Shown here: positions 1-8,003 of the stretch, piece by piece | How positions within the stretch are numbered: position 1 is the stretch's first letter | How the letters are laid out: each line of letters starts with the position of its first letter | NCBI RefSeq assembly: GCF_003590095.1 | Contig: NC_039482.1 | Span: forward strand, 10,805,657-10,869,656 | Length of the DNA stretch: 64,000 nucleotides | Reading direction: 5' to 3' | Origin: Trichoplusia ni | Taxonomy: Eukaryota > Arthropoda > Insecta > Lepidoptera > Noctuidae | Made by a program: the position numbers and the translations under genes | Notes under the pieces: model-generated | Database searches by the model: none | The model's input: only the letters and a program-made list of their open reading frames with translations | What the model was told of the DNA's origin: nothing

Positions 1-255
1 ACATATATTTATGTGTAATTTACCAACATTTTGGTTTTGGTAGCGTTTGAAGCTACCGTCACATGACCTGTCTTAAGTGTATTGATAAAGCAAAGAAACT
101 CGTAAAAAATATAAAATAGTAATGAATCTGCATTATTTGTCTCTATATCTATATCTAGAACATCTCGTTACTTCCGAGTTGCACAATTTGTTATTTCCTA
201 CGTCTTCGGGTTCCGTATGGAAAGTGAAGAAACAGATCCGTGATAGCTACAGTAA

Positions 256-283
256 GAGACATTTTTTTTCCAGGTGAGATTTT
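256..283 (+). promoter_or_regulatory. candidate recursive splice site (weak)
   Basis: A run of eight T then CCAG is followed at once by GTGAG, so an acceptor and a donor abut at 273/274. This is the layout of ratcheting sites in long insect introns. It may instead be an ordinary acceptor or chance, and no exon of a + strand gene is recognised nearby. Confidence 0.25.
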
Positions 284-611
284 ACAGTTCTATAAATACA
301 ACACGTTACTAAAAGTGGAGATCAAGCAACGTCATGGTCATCAATTTGTTGGCGACAAATAATTTAGTGGGTAGAAACCATTAAATTTATTTTTCACCCA
401 ACTAATTTTTTTGATGCTATTCGTAGATTAGATACTGACACCACTGTGCCGCGAAACTGACTCGCACTGTTCTAGTTTTATTTTGGCGCTAATCTACTTA
501 ATCGAGTCTAACCCAGTAACTAGCCTTTCAAGTTGATTCAGCAAGCTCGCTGACTATTTCAGAGTTCCGGCACGCCCGATGCGCCCGCACACCGCCGCGC
601 GCCGTCGCGCG

Positions 612-717
612 ACGCAGTGGGAGACATTACGATGTTCTGGAGCAGCTTCTAAGATTTTCAGGTTCGGTGCACATATTACTAGACTTATTGCGTTTATGTT
701 AGTAGGAATATGTTAGT
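612..717 (+). repeat. diverged direct repeat, copy 1
   Basis: The segment shares a clear block with 1696-1806, including CTGGAGCAGC and ATATTACTAGACTTATTGCG. The offset is about 1091 bp. The two copies differ by several substitutions and small indels. Neither has a conserved reading frame, so this looks like an old interspersed repeat or local duplication. Confidence 0.55.
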
Positions 718-1695
718 TATGATAAATAGTCGGCTTTTTTAAAGAATACGAAGCTTGTTCTTAGACCGGGTGTCTATGTTGTTAATTAAGAGTTCTACTT
801 GAAGTGATCATAACTCCTATTAAATGTCTAATTAGTTCTTAAGATAACCTTGCACCAAGATATTGGGTGCTGGTGATACTTATATCGACTTCACTAAGTT
901 TGTTTTTCTGAAAATACGAAGCCAAAACACATTAATCGCATGGGAGTTAAGTTTATTAAACGGTGCCAGAAAAAGTTTAGAAAATGTGTTCTACTGATTT
1001 AACTATTTTAGGCAATTTATTGAAATAGTGCTTATCTGTAAAATATTTCTTAAATTTAATTATTTTGTGAGTGTGATACCATTTTAAGCCTTTCCTTTTA
1101 ATACCCTTTAGATCTGTAGCGCGTAAAAGACAAACCTCCATAAATGAGATTTTCGATGTTTTTTTGACGTACGCATTCCCCCTTTTCTGAAATACACAAA
1201 CGTTTTTTAATACTGTAATCGACTTGATAAGGAGCAATCATGTATTTGATTGTCAACTTCAAATGGTTCTTACAGTAATTCTGGTTCTACGTAAAAGTTA
1301 ATTATACGTAGTAATCACAATAAACTTACATTAACGGTTAGACAACGGCCGAGGGACTACCGGCATCGCTATTGAAGATTTGAGTTAAGAGAGTAAGACC
1401 GTTCCTGTAACAATCCTTTGTCGCTTCTTAAAGGAAAACAACGGCCTGTTGCTTCGCCCCCCGATAGATACACTATTAAACATTACATCTACGTTTAAAA
1501 TTTAAGGTCTCGCTTAAAAAACACTTCAACCATGCAAAGGATCACCTCTTTTTAACAATGACTTATAAGAATCTTTTTTTTTAATGAGACTCAGTTTGTT
1601 CAATAATCAACTGCTTATTCTAGAACTTCTATGGAGTCCTACGGCAACGGTCAGAACTAGCAGCCATAACAACGGAGTTCTAATGCACGCACATT

Positions 1696-1806
1696 ACGCA
1701 GTAGCACGTGGACACGACCACCACGACCTGGAGCAGCAACTAAGATCATCAGGTTCGCTGCAAATATTACTAGACTTATTGCGATTATTATCTAACGGGA
1801 ATATAA
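1696..1806 (+). repeat. diverged direct repeat, copy 2
   Basis: This is the partner of the block at 612-717 and shares CTGGAGCAGC at 1728 and ATATTACTAGACTTATTGCG further on. An open frame covers it, but the homologous copy has stops, which argues against coding. Confidence 0.55.
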
Positions 1807-1900
1807 TTCTTATAAAAACTATGTACGTGCAAAGTGGCATTGAAAAAGACAAACGGATTTTTTTTTCACGATTCCCAGGAGCCTGACGAAGCGCAATTCT

Positions 1901-2557
1901 AAAAGTCGATATCGCGGATCGCACGTTTTCCGTAGTTTCAAACATAGCATAGCTCGGAATAGTCGATATCAAGGTGATCCGTGAGTTTTGTTATTTTTCG
2001 TTTCTCGAGGTGCGTAGCAAGACTTAGGTCGGCGTAGCTCGGTGAAACTCCAAAAGTCGATATCGCGGAAATCGCGTTGTTTTAACGTTTTCCGTAGTTT
2101 CTAGCATAGCATAGCTCGGAATAGTCGATATTGCGGTGATCCGTGAGTTTTGTTATTTTTCGTTTCTCGGGGGGCTCGTAGCACGACTAAGGTCGGCGTA
2201 GCTCGGCGAAACTCCAAAAGTCGATATCGCGGAAATCGCGTTGTTTTAACGTTTTCCGTAGTTTCTAGCATAGCATAGCTCGGAATAGTCGATATCGCAG
2301 TGATCCGTGAGTTTTATTATTTCTTGTTTCTTTGGGGTTTCGTAGCACGACTTAGGTTGGCTTAGCTCGGCGAAACTCCAAAAGTCGATATCGCGGAAAT
2401 CGAGTTGTTTTAACGTTTTCCGTAGTTTCTAGCATAGCATAGCTCGGAATAGTCGATATCGCGGTGATCCGTGAGTTTTGTTATTTACGTTTCTCGAGGG
2501 TATCGTAGCCTGGCGTAGCTCAGTGAAGCTCTTAAAGTCGATATCGCGGAAATCGAC
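1901..2557 (+). repeat. tandem satellite, about 151-164 bp units, four full copies and a partial
   Basis: Units begin with AAAGTCGATATCGCGG at about 1902, 2053, 2217, 2381 and 2534, giving spacings of 151, 164, 164 and 153 bp. Each unit has two related halves: TAGCTCGG followed by AGTCGATATYGCGGTGATCC, and GTAGCTCGGCGAAACTCC followed by AAAGTCGATATCGCGG. An older dimeric structure is therefore visible. The last partial unit runs directly into the 15-mer array. Units also contain CTTAGGTCGGCGTAG, which resembles the 15-mer. Confidence 0.9.
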
Positions 2558-2614
2558 TTAGGTCACGCTAGGTTAGGTCACGCTGGGTTAGGTCACGCTA
2601 GGTTAGGTCACGCT
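2558..2614 (+). repeat. 15-mer array TTAGGTCACGCTAGG, 3.8 copies
   Basis: Three full units (2558, 2573, 2588) and a partial one (2603-2614) differ only by A/G at one site. Each contains TTAGG once, or GGTTAGG across the unit boundary. Retroelement A is inserted in this array: the same 15-mer resumes after its poly(A) at 6865. It therefore serves as a telomere-like target. Confidence 0.9.
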
Positions 2615-2616
2615 CC

Positions 2617-3381
2617 AAGGCCAAGATCAAATTGTCAGATCTTGGCCTCCAGTCCGTCACCGTCAGGCAGACCGTCACGGGTGCGCGGCTGTTCGAGGTG
2701 GCCGGTGCTGCGAGCGGCAGCGCCGAAAAGGCGGACGCTCTGGCCGCCAAAATGAGGGAGGTCCTCAACCCCGAGGACGTCCGGGTCTCCAGACCGGTGA
2801 AAACCGCAGAGGTGCGGATCACCGGTCTGGACGATTCCGTGACCCCCGAGGAAGTGGTGGCGGCCGTTGCCCGCAGTGGAGAGTGTCCGCCGGATAGGGT
2901 GCGGGCCGGCGACATACGCACCGACGCCACCGGACTCGGCGCAGTCTGGGTTCGGTGCCCTGTGGCGTCGGCGAAAAAGATCGCCTTAGCTGGCGAAGTG
3001 AAGGTGGGCTGGGTTGCAGCGAGAGTAAAACTCCTGCAACCCCGGGCTTTGAGGTGCTTCCGGTGTCTGGAAAAGGGGCACGTCCGGGCAAAGTGCACCT
3101 CCGCAGCAGACCGTAGCGGTCTCTGCTATCGCTGCGGTCAGCCCGGTCACAAGGCGGCCCAGTGTTCCGCCGCGCTAAACTGCTGCCTGTGTTCGGCCGC
3201 GGGAAAGCCGGCGGGACACAGATTGGGCGGGGGAGCCTGTGGCATGCCCACCAGCACTGCCAAAAAGGCAGGGAAGAGGGGCTCCAAGCCTGCCGGGGTA
3301 ACCTCGCAGCCCCCGCAGGCTGGTAGCTCCGCGACCGACTCCCGGTCCGGGACTGTTGCCGGGGGAATGGATTGTCAATAA
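2617..3381 (+). pseudogene. ORF1 (gag-like) C-terminal fragment of element A
   Basis: The frame is open from the truncation point to TAA at 3379-3381 and corresponds to residues 470-723 of the intact ORF1 of element C, with one substitution seen (Gly for Ser near the end). It keeps three zinc knuckles: CFRCLEKGHVRAKC, CYRCGQPGHKAAQC and a variant third one starting CCLC. In R1-clade elements ORF1 binds the element RNA and helps bring the particle to telomeres. Lacking its N-terminal two thirds and the 5' UTR, this copy should not be independently mobile. The stop overlaps the ORF2 start as TAATG. Confidence 0.88.
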
Positions 3382-3399
3382 TGGCGCAATTCCATTTCC
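3364..3399 (+). promoter_or_regulatory. hairpin enclosing the ORF1/ORF2 TAATG junction (A)
   Basis: GGAATGGA (3364-3371) can pair with TCCATTTCC (3391-3399) with one bulged T. This leaves the TAATG stop-start (3379-3383) in the apical loop. The same layout is present in element C and, with different stem sequences, in B and D. Confidence 0.5.
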
Positions 3400-6300
3400 T
3401 CCAGGGCAACATCAATCACTCTGCCAGAGCTCAGGATCTTCTACTCCAGACTATGGCAGAGTGGTCGATCGACGTGGCTGTGGTCGCCGAGCCGTACTTC
3501 GTCCCCGCCCGTGACAACTGGTTGGGGTGCGCTGACGGTTTGGTGGCCATTATTGGCGGGACTCTGATCGACCCGTCCAGGGGCCGCGGCTGGGTTGCCG
3601 CGGTTTCGGACGGCATCGCCGTTGTGGGGGCGTATTTCTCCCCCAACAAGAGTCTCGCCGACTTCGAGGGTTTCCTTGTCGAGTTGGGCGCCGTCGTGAA
3701 CCGCTACCACCCTCGTCCCGTTCTGGTGCTCGGGGATCTCAACGCCAAGTCATCGGCGTGGGGATCTCCGGTCACTGACTCTCGGGGCGAGGCGTTGGAA
3801 GAGTGGGCGGTGACGACCGGTCTGGTCGTCCTGAATCGGGGTTCGGAATACACGTGCGTGCGGCAGCGGGGCGGGTCGATTGTGGACGTCTCGTTCGCAA
3901 GCCCCTCTGTCGCCGGCCGAGTCCGCGACTGGCGTGTCGCCGTGGAGGTGGAGACGTTATCGGACCATCGTTATATCCGGTTCGACGTCTCCGCCCAGAC
4001 CGCGAGCGGCCGCCATCCAACAACCCCGATCAACGACGGCCCCCGATGGGCGCTCAAGCGCATCGACAGGGAACTACTCGAGGAAGCTGCCTTAGTCCAG
4101 TCCTGGATCTGGGAGTCGGCGACGGACGGCCCCGTCGACGTCGAAGCGGTGGCGCTGTGGTTTCGCGGGGCGATGACGCAGATTTGCGACGCGTCCATGC
4201 CCCGTGTAAGCCAACAGTCCGCAAGGCGCCGGGTGTACTGGTGGACCGACGAGATCGCGCGGCTGCGCGTTGAGTGCGTCGCAGCTCGCCGCCGGTACAC
4301 TCGATACCGGAGACGACGTCGACGGGATCCCGTCGAGGAGGGCGCGCTGTATGAGGTGTACCGCGCGTCCAAGGAGACTCTGTGGCTGGCCATCGGCGAC
4401 TCGAAGTCGCGTGCCAGGGAGGAGCTGCTGGGGTCCCTGGACCGGGATCCGTGGGGGCGCCCCTACCGTTGGGTACGGGGCAAGTTGCGTCCCTGGGCGC
4501 CCCCAGTGGTCCAGGGCATGCAGCCCCAGTTGCTAGAGGCGGTGGTGTCGGCCCTCTTCCCTGAGCGGACGGGACACGTTCCCCCGGCGATGGCTTCACC
4601 CTCAGCCACAGACTCTCCTGATGAGGAGAGCACCGATGTCCCCGAGGTGACGCAAGAAGAGACGAGAGCAGCCGTGTCGCGACTCCGGGCGAAAAACACG
4701 GCGCCCGGACCCGACGGAGTTCCCGGTCGTGCTCTCGTCTTAGCTCTGAAGGAGCTAGAGCCCCAGCTGAGGGGGCTCTTCACGGCATGCCTCGAGCGGG
4801 GTCAGTTTCCCAGTTTGTGGAAGGAGGGGAGGCTGGTCCTGCTCAGAAAGGAGGGGCGCCCCGCGGACTCGCCGTCCGCATACCGGCCCATAGTGCTGCT
4901 AGACGAGGCGGGCAAACTGTTCGAGCGAATCATCGCAGATCGCCTCGTCAGCCACTTGTGCAGAGAGGGGCCGGACCTGGACGACAACCAGTTTGGTTTT
5001 CGTCGGGGGCGCTCCACCATAGACGCCATCGTGCGCGTGAGGGCCCTGGCGGAGGAGACAGTGTCTCGGGGTGGGGTGGTGCTGGCGGTGTCGTTGGACA
5101 TCTCCAACGCCTTCAACACCCTACCCTGGAGTTGTATTCGGGAGGCCCTAAAATATCATCGTGTGCCTCCCTACCTCCGTCGTACAGTAGGGGCCTATCT
5201 GGAGGATAGGTGCGTCACCTATCGGGGACGTGACGGTGCTGGTCGGCACCTTATGTCGTGCGGTGTTCCGCAGGGATCGGTTTTGGGGCCGCTCCTGTGG
5301 AACATCGGCTACGACTGGGTGCTGAGAGGCGAGCTCCCGTCGGGCGCCGACTTGACGTGCTACGCGGACGACACGCTAGTCACAGCCCGGGGGAGCTCGC
5401 ACAGGGAAGCGGCGTTGATAGCCACGGCTGCGGTGTCACAGGTGGTGAACCGCATCCGGCGCCTGGGCCTAGAGGTGGCCCTGAATAAGTCGGGGGCCAT
5501 GGTGTTTCATGGCCCCCGACGTGCGCCGGCGCCGGGATCACACATCGTGGTCAGTGGGGCCCGGATAGCTGTCGAGTCCACCATGAAGTACTTGGGATTG
5601 GTGCTCGACAGCCGATGGGAATTCGGTCCTCACTTCCGGCGCCTGGCGCCCAAGCTGATGGGCGCGGCGGGCGCGCTTTCAACGCTGCTTCCCAACATGG
5701 GGGGCCCGAGCACCGCCTGTAGGCGGTTGTACGTGGGAATCGTGCGGTCCATGGCCCTGTATGGGGCCCCTGTGTGGGCGATGGACCTGACGGCCGGCAC
5801 ACTCGCCATTCTGCGTAAACCGCAGAGGGCGATGGCCGTCAGAGTCGTCCGCGGGTACCGCACGATCTCCTACGAGGCGGCTTGCGTACTGGCCGGATCC
5901 CCGCCCTGGGACCTGGAGGCGAAAGTACTCGCGTCGTTGTACCGATGGCGCGAGGAAGAGCGGGCACGGGGCTCGAGGCCGGCGCAGCGACAGATCGCAC
6001 TGCGCCGAGCTGAGCTCCGTCAGGTCTTGGTGGCGGAATGGCGGCAAAGGCTTCTGCGCCCTGCCGCCGGCCTCGCAACCGTCGAGGCGATCCGGCCAGT
6101 GCTCGACGACTGGCTCGGGAGAAGGCACGGCTCCCTGTCGTTCAGGGTGACGCAGGTGCTGTCGGGGCACGGCTGCTTCGGCAAGTACCTGTGTCGCATA
6201 AACAGGGAGCCGGACGCTCGGTGCCACCACTGCGTCCATTGCGGGGAGGACACGGCGCAACACACTCTCGCCGAGTGTGTGGCTTGGGAAGAGCAGCGCC

Positions 6301-6527
6301 GTGTCCTCACAAATGAAGTAGGAGGCGATCTGTCGCTGCCGGCCGTAGTGCGGAAGATGGTCGGTAGCGCAGAGTCGTGGGACGCGGTGGTGTCCTTCTG
6401 CGAGGACGTGATGTCGCAGAAGGAAGCTGCGGAGCGGGAGAGGGAGATCTCGACTCCCTTCCCCGGCCGCAGAAAGCGCACTGGGCGTAGGAGGAGGGCG
6501 GACAACGCCCTCTTCCAGCCCCCATGA
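3381..6527 (+). CDS. ORF2 of element A: endonuclease-reverse transcriptase
   Basis: This 1048-residue polyprotein carries out target nicking and reverse transcription. The start is ATG 3381, which shares its A with the ORF1 stop; the frame extends slightly upstream but has no earlier ATG. The N-terminal APE-type endonuclease shows QGN (8-10), AEP (36-38), GDLNAKS (118-124) and SDHRY (194-198). The central reverse transcriptase shows SLDISNAF (Asp573), GVPQGS (628-633) and the catalytic YADD (661-664). A C-terminal CCHC-type motif lies at about 950-966. Seven amino-acid differences from the ORF2 of C were seen by eye, none in a catalytic motif. The ORF is intact although the element is 5'-truncated, so it has no promoter of its own here. 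Confidence 0.93.
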   Translation: MAQFHFLQGNINHSARAQDLLLQTMAEWSIDVAVVAEPYFVPARDNWLGCADGLVAIIGGTLIDPSRGRGWVAAVSDGIAVVGAYFSPNKSLADFEGFLVELGAVVNRYHPRPVLVLGDLNAKSSAWGSPVTDSRGEALEEWAVTTGLVVLNRGSEYTCVRQRGGSIVDVSFASPSVAGRVRDWRVAVEVETLSDHRYIRFDVSAQTASGRHPTTPINDGPRWALKRIDRELLEEAALVQSWIWESATDGPVDVEAVALWFRGAMTQICDASMPRVSQQSARRRVYWWTDEIARLRVECVAARRRYTRYRRRRRRDPVEEGALYEVYRASKETLWLAIGDSKSRAREELLGSLDRDPWGRPYRWVRGKLRPWAPPVVQGMQPQLLEAVVSALFPERTGHVPPAMASPSATDSPDEESTDVPEVTQEETRAAVSRLRAKNTAPGPDGVPGRALVLALKELEPQLRGLFTACLERGQFPSLWKEGRLVLLRKEGRPADSPSAYRPIVLLDEAGKLFERIIADRLVSHLCREGPDLDDNQFGFRRGRSTIDAIVRVRALAEETVSRGGVVLAVSLDISNAFNTLPWSCIREALKYHRVPPYLRRTVGAYLEDRCVTYRGRDGAGRHLMSCGVPQGSVLGPLLWNIGYDWVLRGELPSGADLTCYADDTLVTARGSSHREAALIATAAVSQVVNRIRRLGLEVALNKSGAMVFHGPRRAPAPGSHIVVSGARIAVESTMKYLGLVLDSRWEFGPHFRRLAPKLMGAAGALSTLLPNMGGPSTACRRLYVGIVRSMALYGAPVWAMDLTAGTLAILRKPQRAMAVRVVRGYRTISYEAACVLAGSPPWDLEAKVLASLYRWREEERARGSRPAQRQIALRRAELRQVLVAEWRQRLLRPAAGLATVEAIRPVLDDWLGRRHGSLSFRVTQVLSGHGCFGKYLCRINREPDARCHHCVHCGEDTAQHTLAECVAWEEQRRVLTNEVGGDLSLPAVVRKMVGSAESWDAVVSFCEDVMSQKEAAEREREISTPFPGRRKRTGRRRRADNALFQPP

Positions 6528-6842
6528 ATGGGTTCAGGGGCGCGGGACTCGGGGAAGCCCCCCGCCCCCTATTCCATGGACCCGAGGCGGAGGCGCGAGC
6601 GAGTGTCGGCGCGCGCCTCTGAGGCGGTGCACGGGGTAGGCAAACACCTCACTACCCCGTGCACGAGGCGAGGCCCGGACTGACCGGGCCAGCACTAGTG
6701 CGGGGCTGCGGAGGAATTTGGACTCCCGCGGCCCCGCGTGCCCACGTGTGAGGAGACACACCGGGGGGTTTTAGCCGGTAAGAGTCCGGCACACCCCTCC
6801 GCCTCTCCCCTGGCGGAGGAAGTCCATGAGGATTTCCCCCCG
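6528..6842 (+). other. 3' UTR of element A, GC-rich and strongly structured
   Basis: Several hairpins are visible: GAGGCGCG with CGCGCCTC, GCACGGGGTA with TACCCCGTGC, GGCCCGG with CCGGGCC, and GCGGGGC with GCCCCGC. The terminal part (6774-6840) is listed separately because it is shared with family 2. Element C has the same 3' UTR with one fewer C in a C run. Confidence 0.8.
6774..6840 (+). promoter_or_regulatory. conserved 3'-terminal RNA structure of element A
   Basis: Stem GCCGG (6774-6778) and CCGGC (6786-6790) closes the loop TAAGAGT. A second hairpin CCTCCGCC (6796-6803) with GGCGGAGG (6812-6819) follows, then GTCCATGAGGATTTCCCCC (6822-6840) directly before poly(A). The loop and terminal motif are shared with element D while the stems differ but still pair. 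This is probably the recognition structure for the element's own reverse transcriptase. Confidence 0.7.
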
Positions 6843-6864
6843 AAAAAAAAAAAAAAAAAAAAAA

Positions 6865-6897
6865 GGTTAGGTCACGCTGGGTTAGGTCACGCTAGGT
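6865..6897 (+). repeat. 15-mer telomere-like spacer between A and B
   Basis: GG is followed by two units of TTAGGTCACGCTNGG and a T. It is the right-hand continuation of the array at 2558-2614, interrupted by element A, and the left flank of element B. Confidence 0.88.
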
Positions 6898-7047
6898 GCC
6901 AGGCAGAAAACCTCCTCGTGTGCCTGGCGGCTGCTGGTCCCTTACGGATACGTCCGGGGGGAAGAGCAGTCGTTGGGCCGGTGCACCCTGGGCACGCATA
7001 ACAATCGTCTCGCGACTTGGGGCAATTGTTGTGCGTGGCGAATTTCT
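6898..7047 (+). ncRNA. HDV-like self-cleaving ribozyme candidate at the 5' end of B
   Basis: The fold can be drawn as follows. P1 is GCCAGGC 6898-6904 with GCCTGGC 6922-6928. P2 is AGAAA 6905-6909 with TTTCT 7043-7047. P3 is short (AC/GT), with an L3 loop holding TCCTCGT. GG at 6929-6930 can form P1.1 with CC in L3. A long P4-like hairpin is 6993-7005 with 7025-7037. J4/2 is GCGAA, with candidate catalytic C7039. L3 and J4/2 resemble those of the HDV ribozyme. Predicted cleavage is exactly at the junction with the target repeat. HDV-like ribozymes are known at the 5' ends of R2 and some other non-LTR elements. The weak P3 and the insert before P4 are the main doubts. Confidence 0.62.
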
Positions 7048-7836
7048 GCCGCGGGGTCCGGCCAGTGTCAACTGCTGGCCGGACACGCTCGCTCCCGCCC
7101 TCCTCAAGCGAGGGGTGGTTCGGTGGAGCTCGAGCGAAGGGGGACTTCGGCCATTGTCTGTTGGCCGAAGGTCGGGAGGAGAGGCGAGTCCAGTGAGTGT
7201 CAACTGCTTGCTGGACGTCGCAGCCCGCCGGCGTCCTGGACTCATTCCGGGTAGCGGCGGCGGGCGGGGGTGTCTTCCCACAGTCTGTGGGTTAGACTGG
7301 CGGGGGTCGTTGTTTTTCTCGGCCTTCGTGTGGAGGGCGTTCGCTGGCGTCTCGGACGTACTCCGAGTAGCGGCAGCGGGCGTGGTGTAGGGCGAGTCCA
7401 GTGAGTGTTCACAGCTTGCTGGATGTCGCAGCCCGTCGGCGTCCTGGGCTTATTCCGGGTAGCGGCGGCGGGCGGGGAGTCGGAGATGGGCGACGGGTCC
7501 GGTGTGCACTTGCACTGCCTCCGGACGCGGTCTTGTAAAGGCCACCGTCGGCCAGACCGTAAACCTGCAGCGAGGTCAGGGGTGGACTTACGCAGGAACG
7601 GGGGTCTGACCTTTACCGGTTGGACCGCGAGGACGGAAAACCTCTATAAAAAACCCCCAATCCCAAGCTATTGGATAACGCGGCGAGGGGATGAATGGCT
7701 GGTGGGTGACCAGTCTTTAGCGTTAACCTCCGACGAGGCACATGTCAAACCTCGAAGGGTCATTCTAGACCTTCCCCGGCTACAGGGGGCACTGGCCGGG
7801 GATGACGCACCTTTCCCCCATACTCGTGGGAATTTT
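7048..7836 (+). other. 5' UTR of element B with internal direct repeat and TATA-like box
   Basis: This GC-rich leader contains an 82-bp direct repeat starting at 7188 and 7396 (both begin GTCCAGTGAGTGT and end GGCGGCGGGCGGGG). It also has local hairpins, such as GTCCGGCCAG with CTGGCCGGAC and CTTCGGCCA with TGGCCGAAG. TATAAAA lies at 7645-7651, about 190 nt before the ORF1 ATG. The same elements occur in D. Confidence 0.75.
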
Positions 7837-7974
7837 ATGGAGAATTCAAACTTTAAAAACGATGAGAAAGTGGGTGCAAACGAGGAGAGTAAGATGGCCG
7901 CAATGGGGAAAGTGCCCATTGCGGCCACATCACAGGCGCACCCCTGTGAGGAGGAACGGATGGACGAACAATAA
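7837..7974 (+). pseudogene. ORF1 remnant of element B, 45 codons
   Basis: The ATG at 7837 aligns with the ORF1 ATG of D (16373). After about 19 codons the sequence jumps to the last 26 or so codons of family 2 ORF1 and ends at TAA 7972-7974. The frame is kept across the deletion and all zinc knuckles are lost. The remnant retains two structured elements next to the ORF2 start: the hairpin at 7895-7927 and the stop-start hairpin. The N-terminal codons differ from D's, so B represents a distinct subfamily. Whether the short peptide has a role is unknown; most likely it is a deletion product. Confidence 0.75.
7895..7927 (+). promoter_or_regulatory. RNA hairpin near the end of ORF1 (B)
   Basis: TGGCCGCAATGGG (7895-7907) pairs perfectly with CCCATTGCGGCCA (7915-7927) around a 7-nt loop. 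The equivalent in D keeps pairing despite changed bases, including an A-T to T-A exchange. Confidence 0.6.
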
Positions 7975-8003
7975 TGGATAACGTCCGTCCACACTTCCTC
8001 CTC
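7948..8003 (+). promoter_or_regulatory. hairpin enclosing the TAATG stop-start junction (B)
   Basis: The outer stem is GAGGAGGAA 7948-7956 with TTCCTCCTC 7995-8003. The inner stem is GGATGGAC 7958-7965 with GTCCGTCC 7983-7990, including one G-U pair. TAATG at 7972-7976 lies in the 17-nt apical loop. It probably helps termination-reinitiation. Confidence 0.58.

Larger units (their letters stand above)
1..1900. other. AT-rich left flank, no gene recognised
   Basis: This stretch is AT-rich with many stops in all frames. A small GC-rich patch lies at about 565-620. The open frames of about 100 codons around 1584-1972 lie antisense to each other over simple AT-rich DNA and have no recognisable domain. 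Notable items are a diverged direct repeat (612-717 and 1696-1806) and a splice-like motif at 256-283. It is probably intergenic or intronic DNA next to the satellite. Confidence 0.6.
2615..6864 (+). mobile_element. Element A: 5'-truncated SART-type non-LTR retrotransposon (family 1)
   Basis: The element is collinear with element C at a constant offset of 8542 bp from 2615 through the end of ORF2. It begins inside ORF1, at the codon equivalent to residue 469-470 of C, and continues through ORF2, the 3' UTR and a 22-nt poly(A) (6843-6864). The 15-mer target array flanks it on both sides. 5' truncation is the usual outcome of incomplete target-primed reverse transcription. The sense strand with TTAGG downstream of poly(A) matches the orientation of SART rather than TRAS elements. 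A and C are nearly identical, so both are recent. Confidence 0.92.

Noticed and set aside
1901..2557. CRISPR-like array
   Set aside because: Units are fully repeated without unique spacers; this is satellite DNA in a eukaryotic context.
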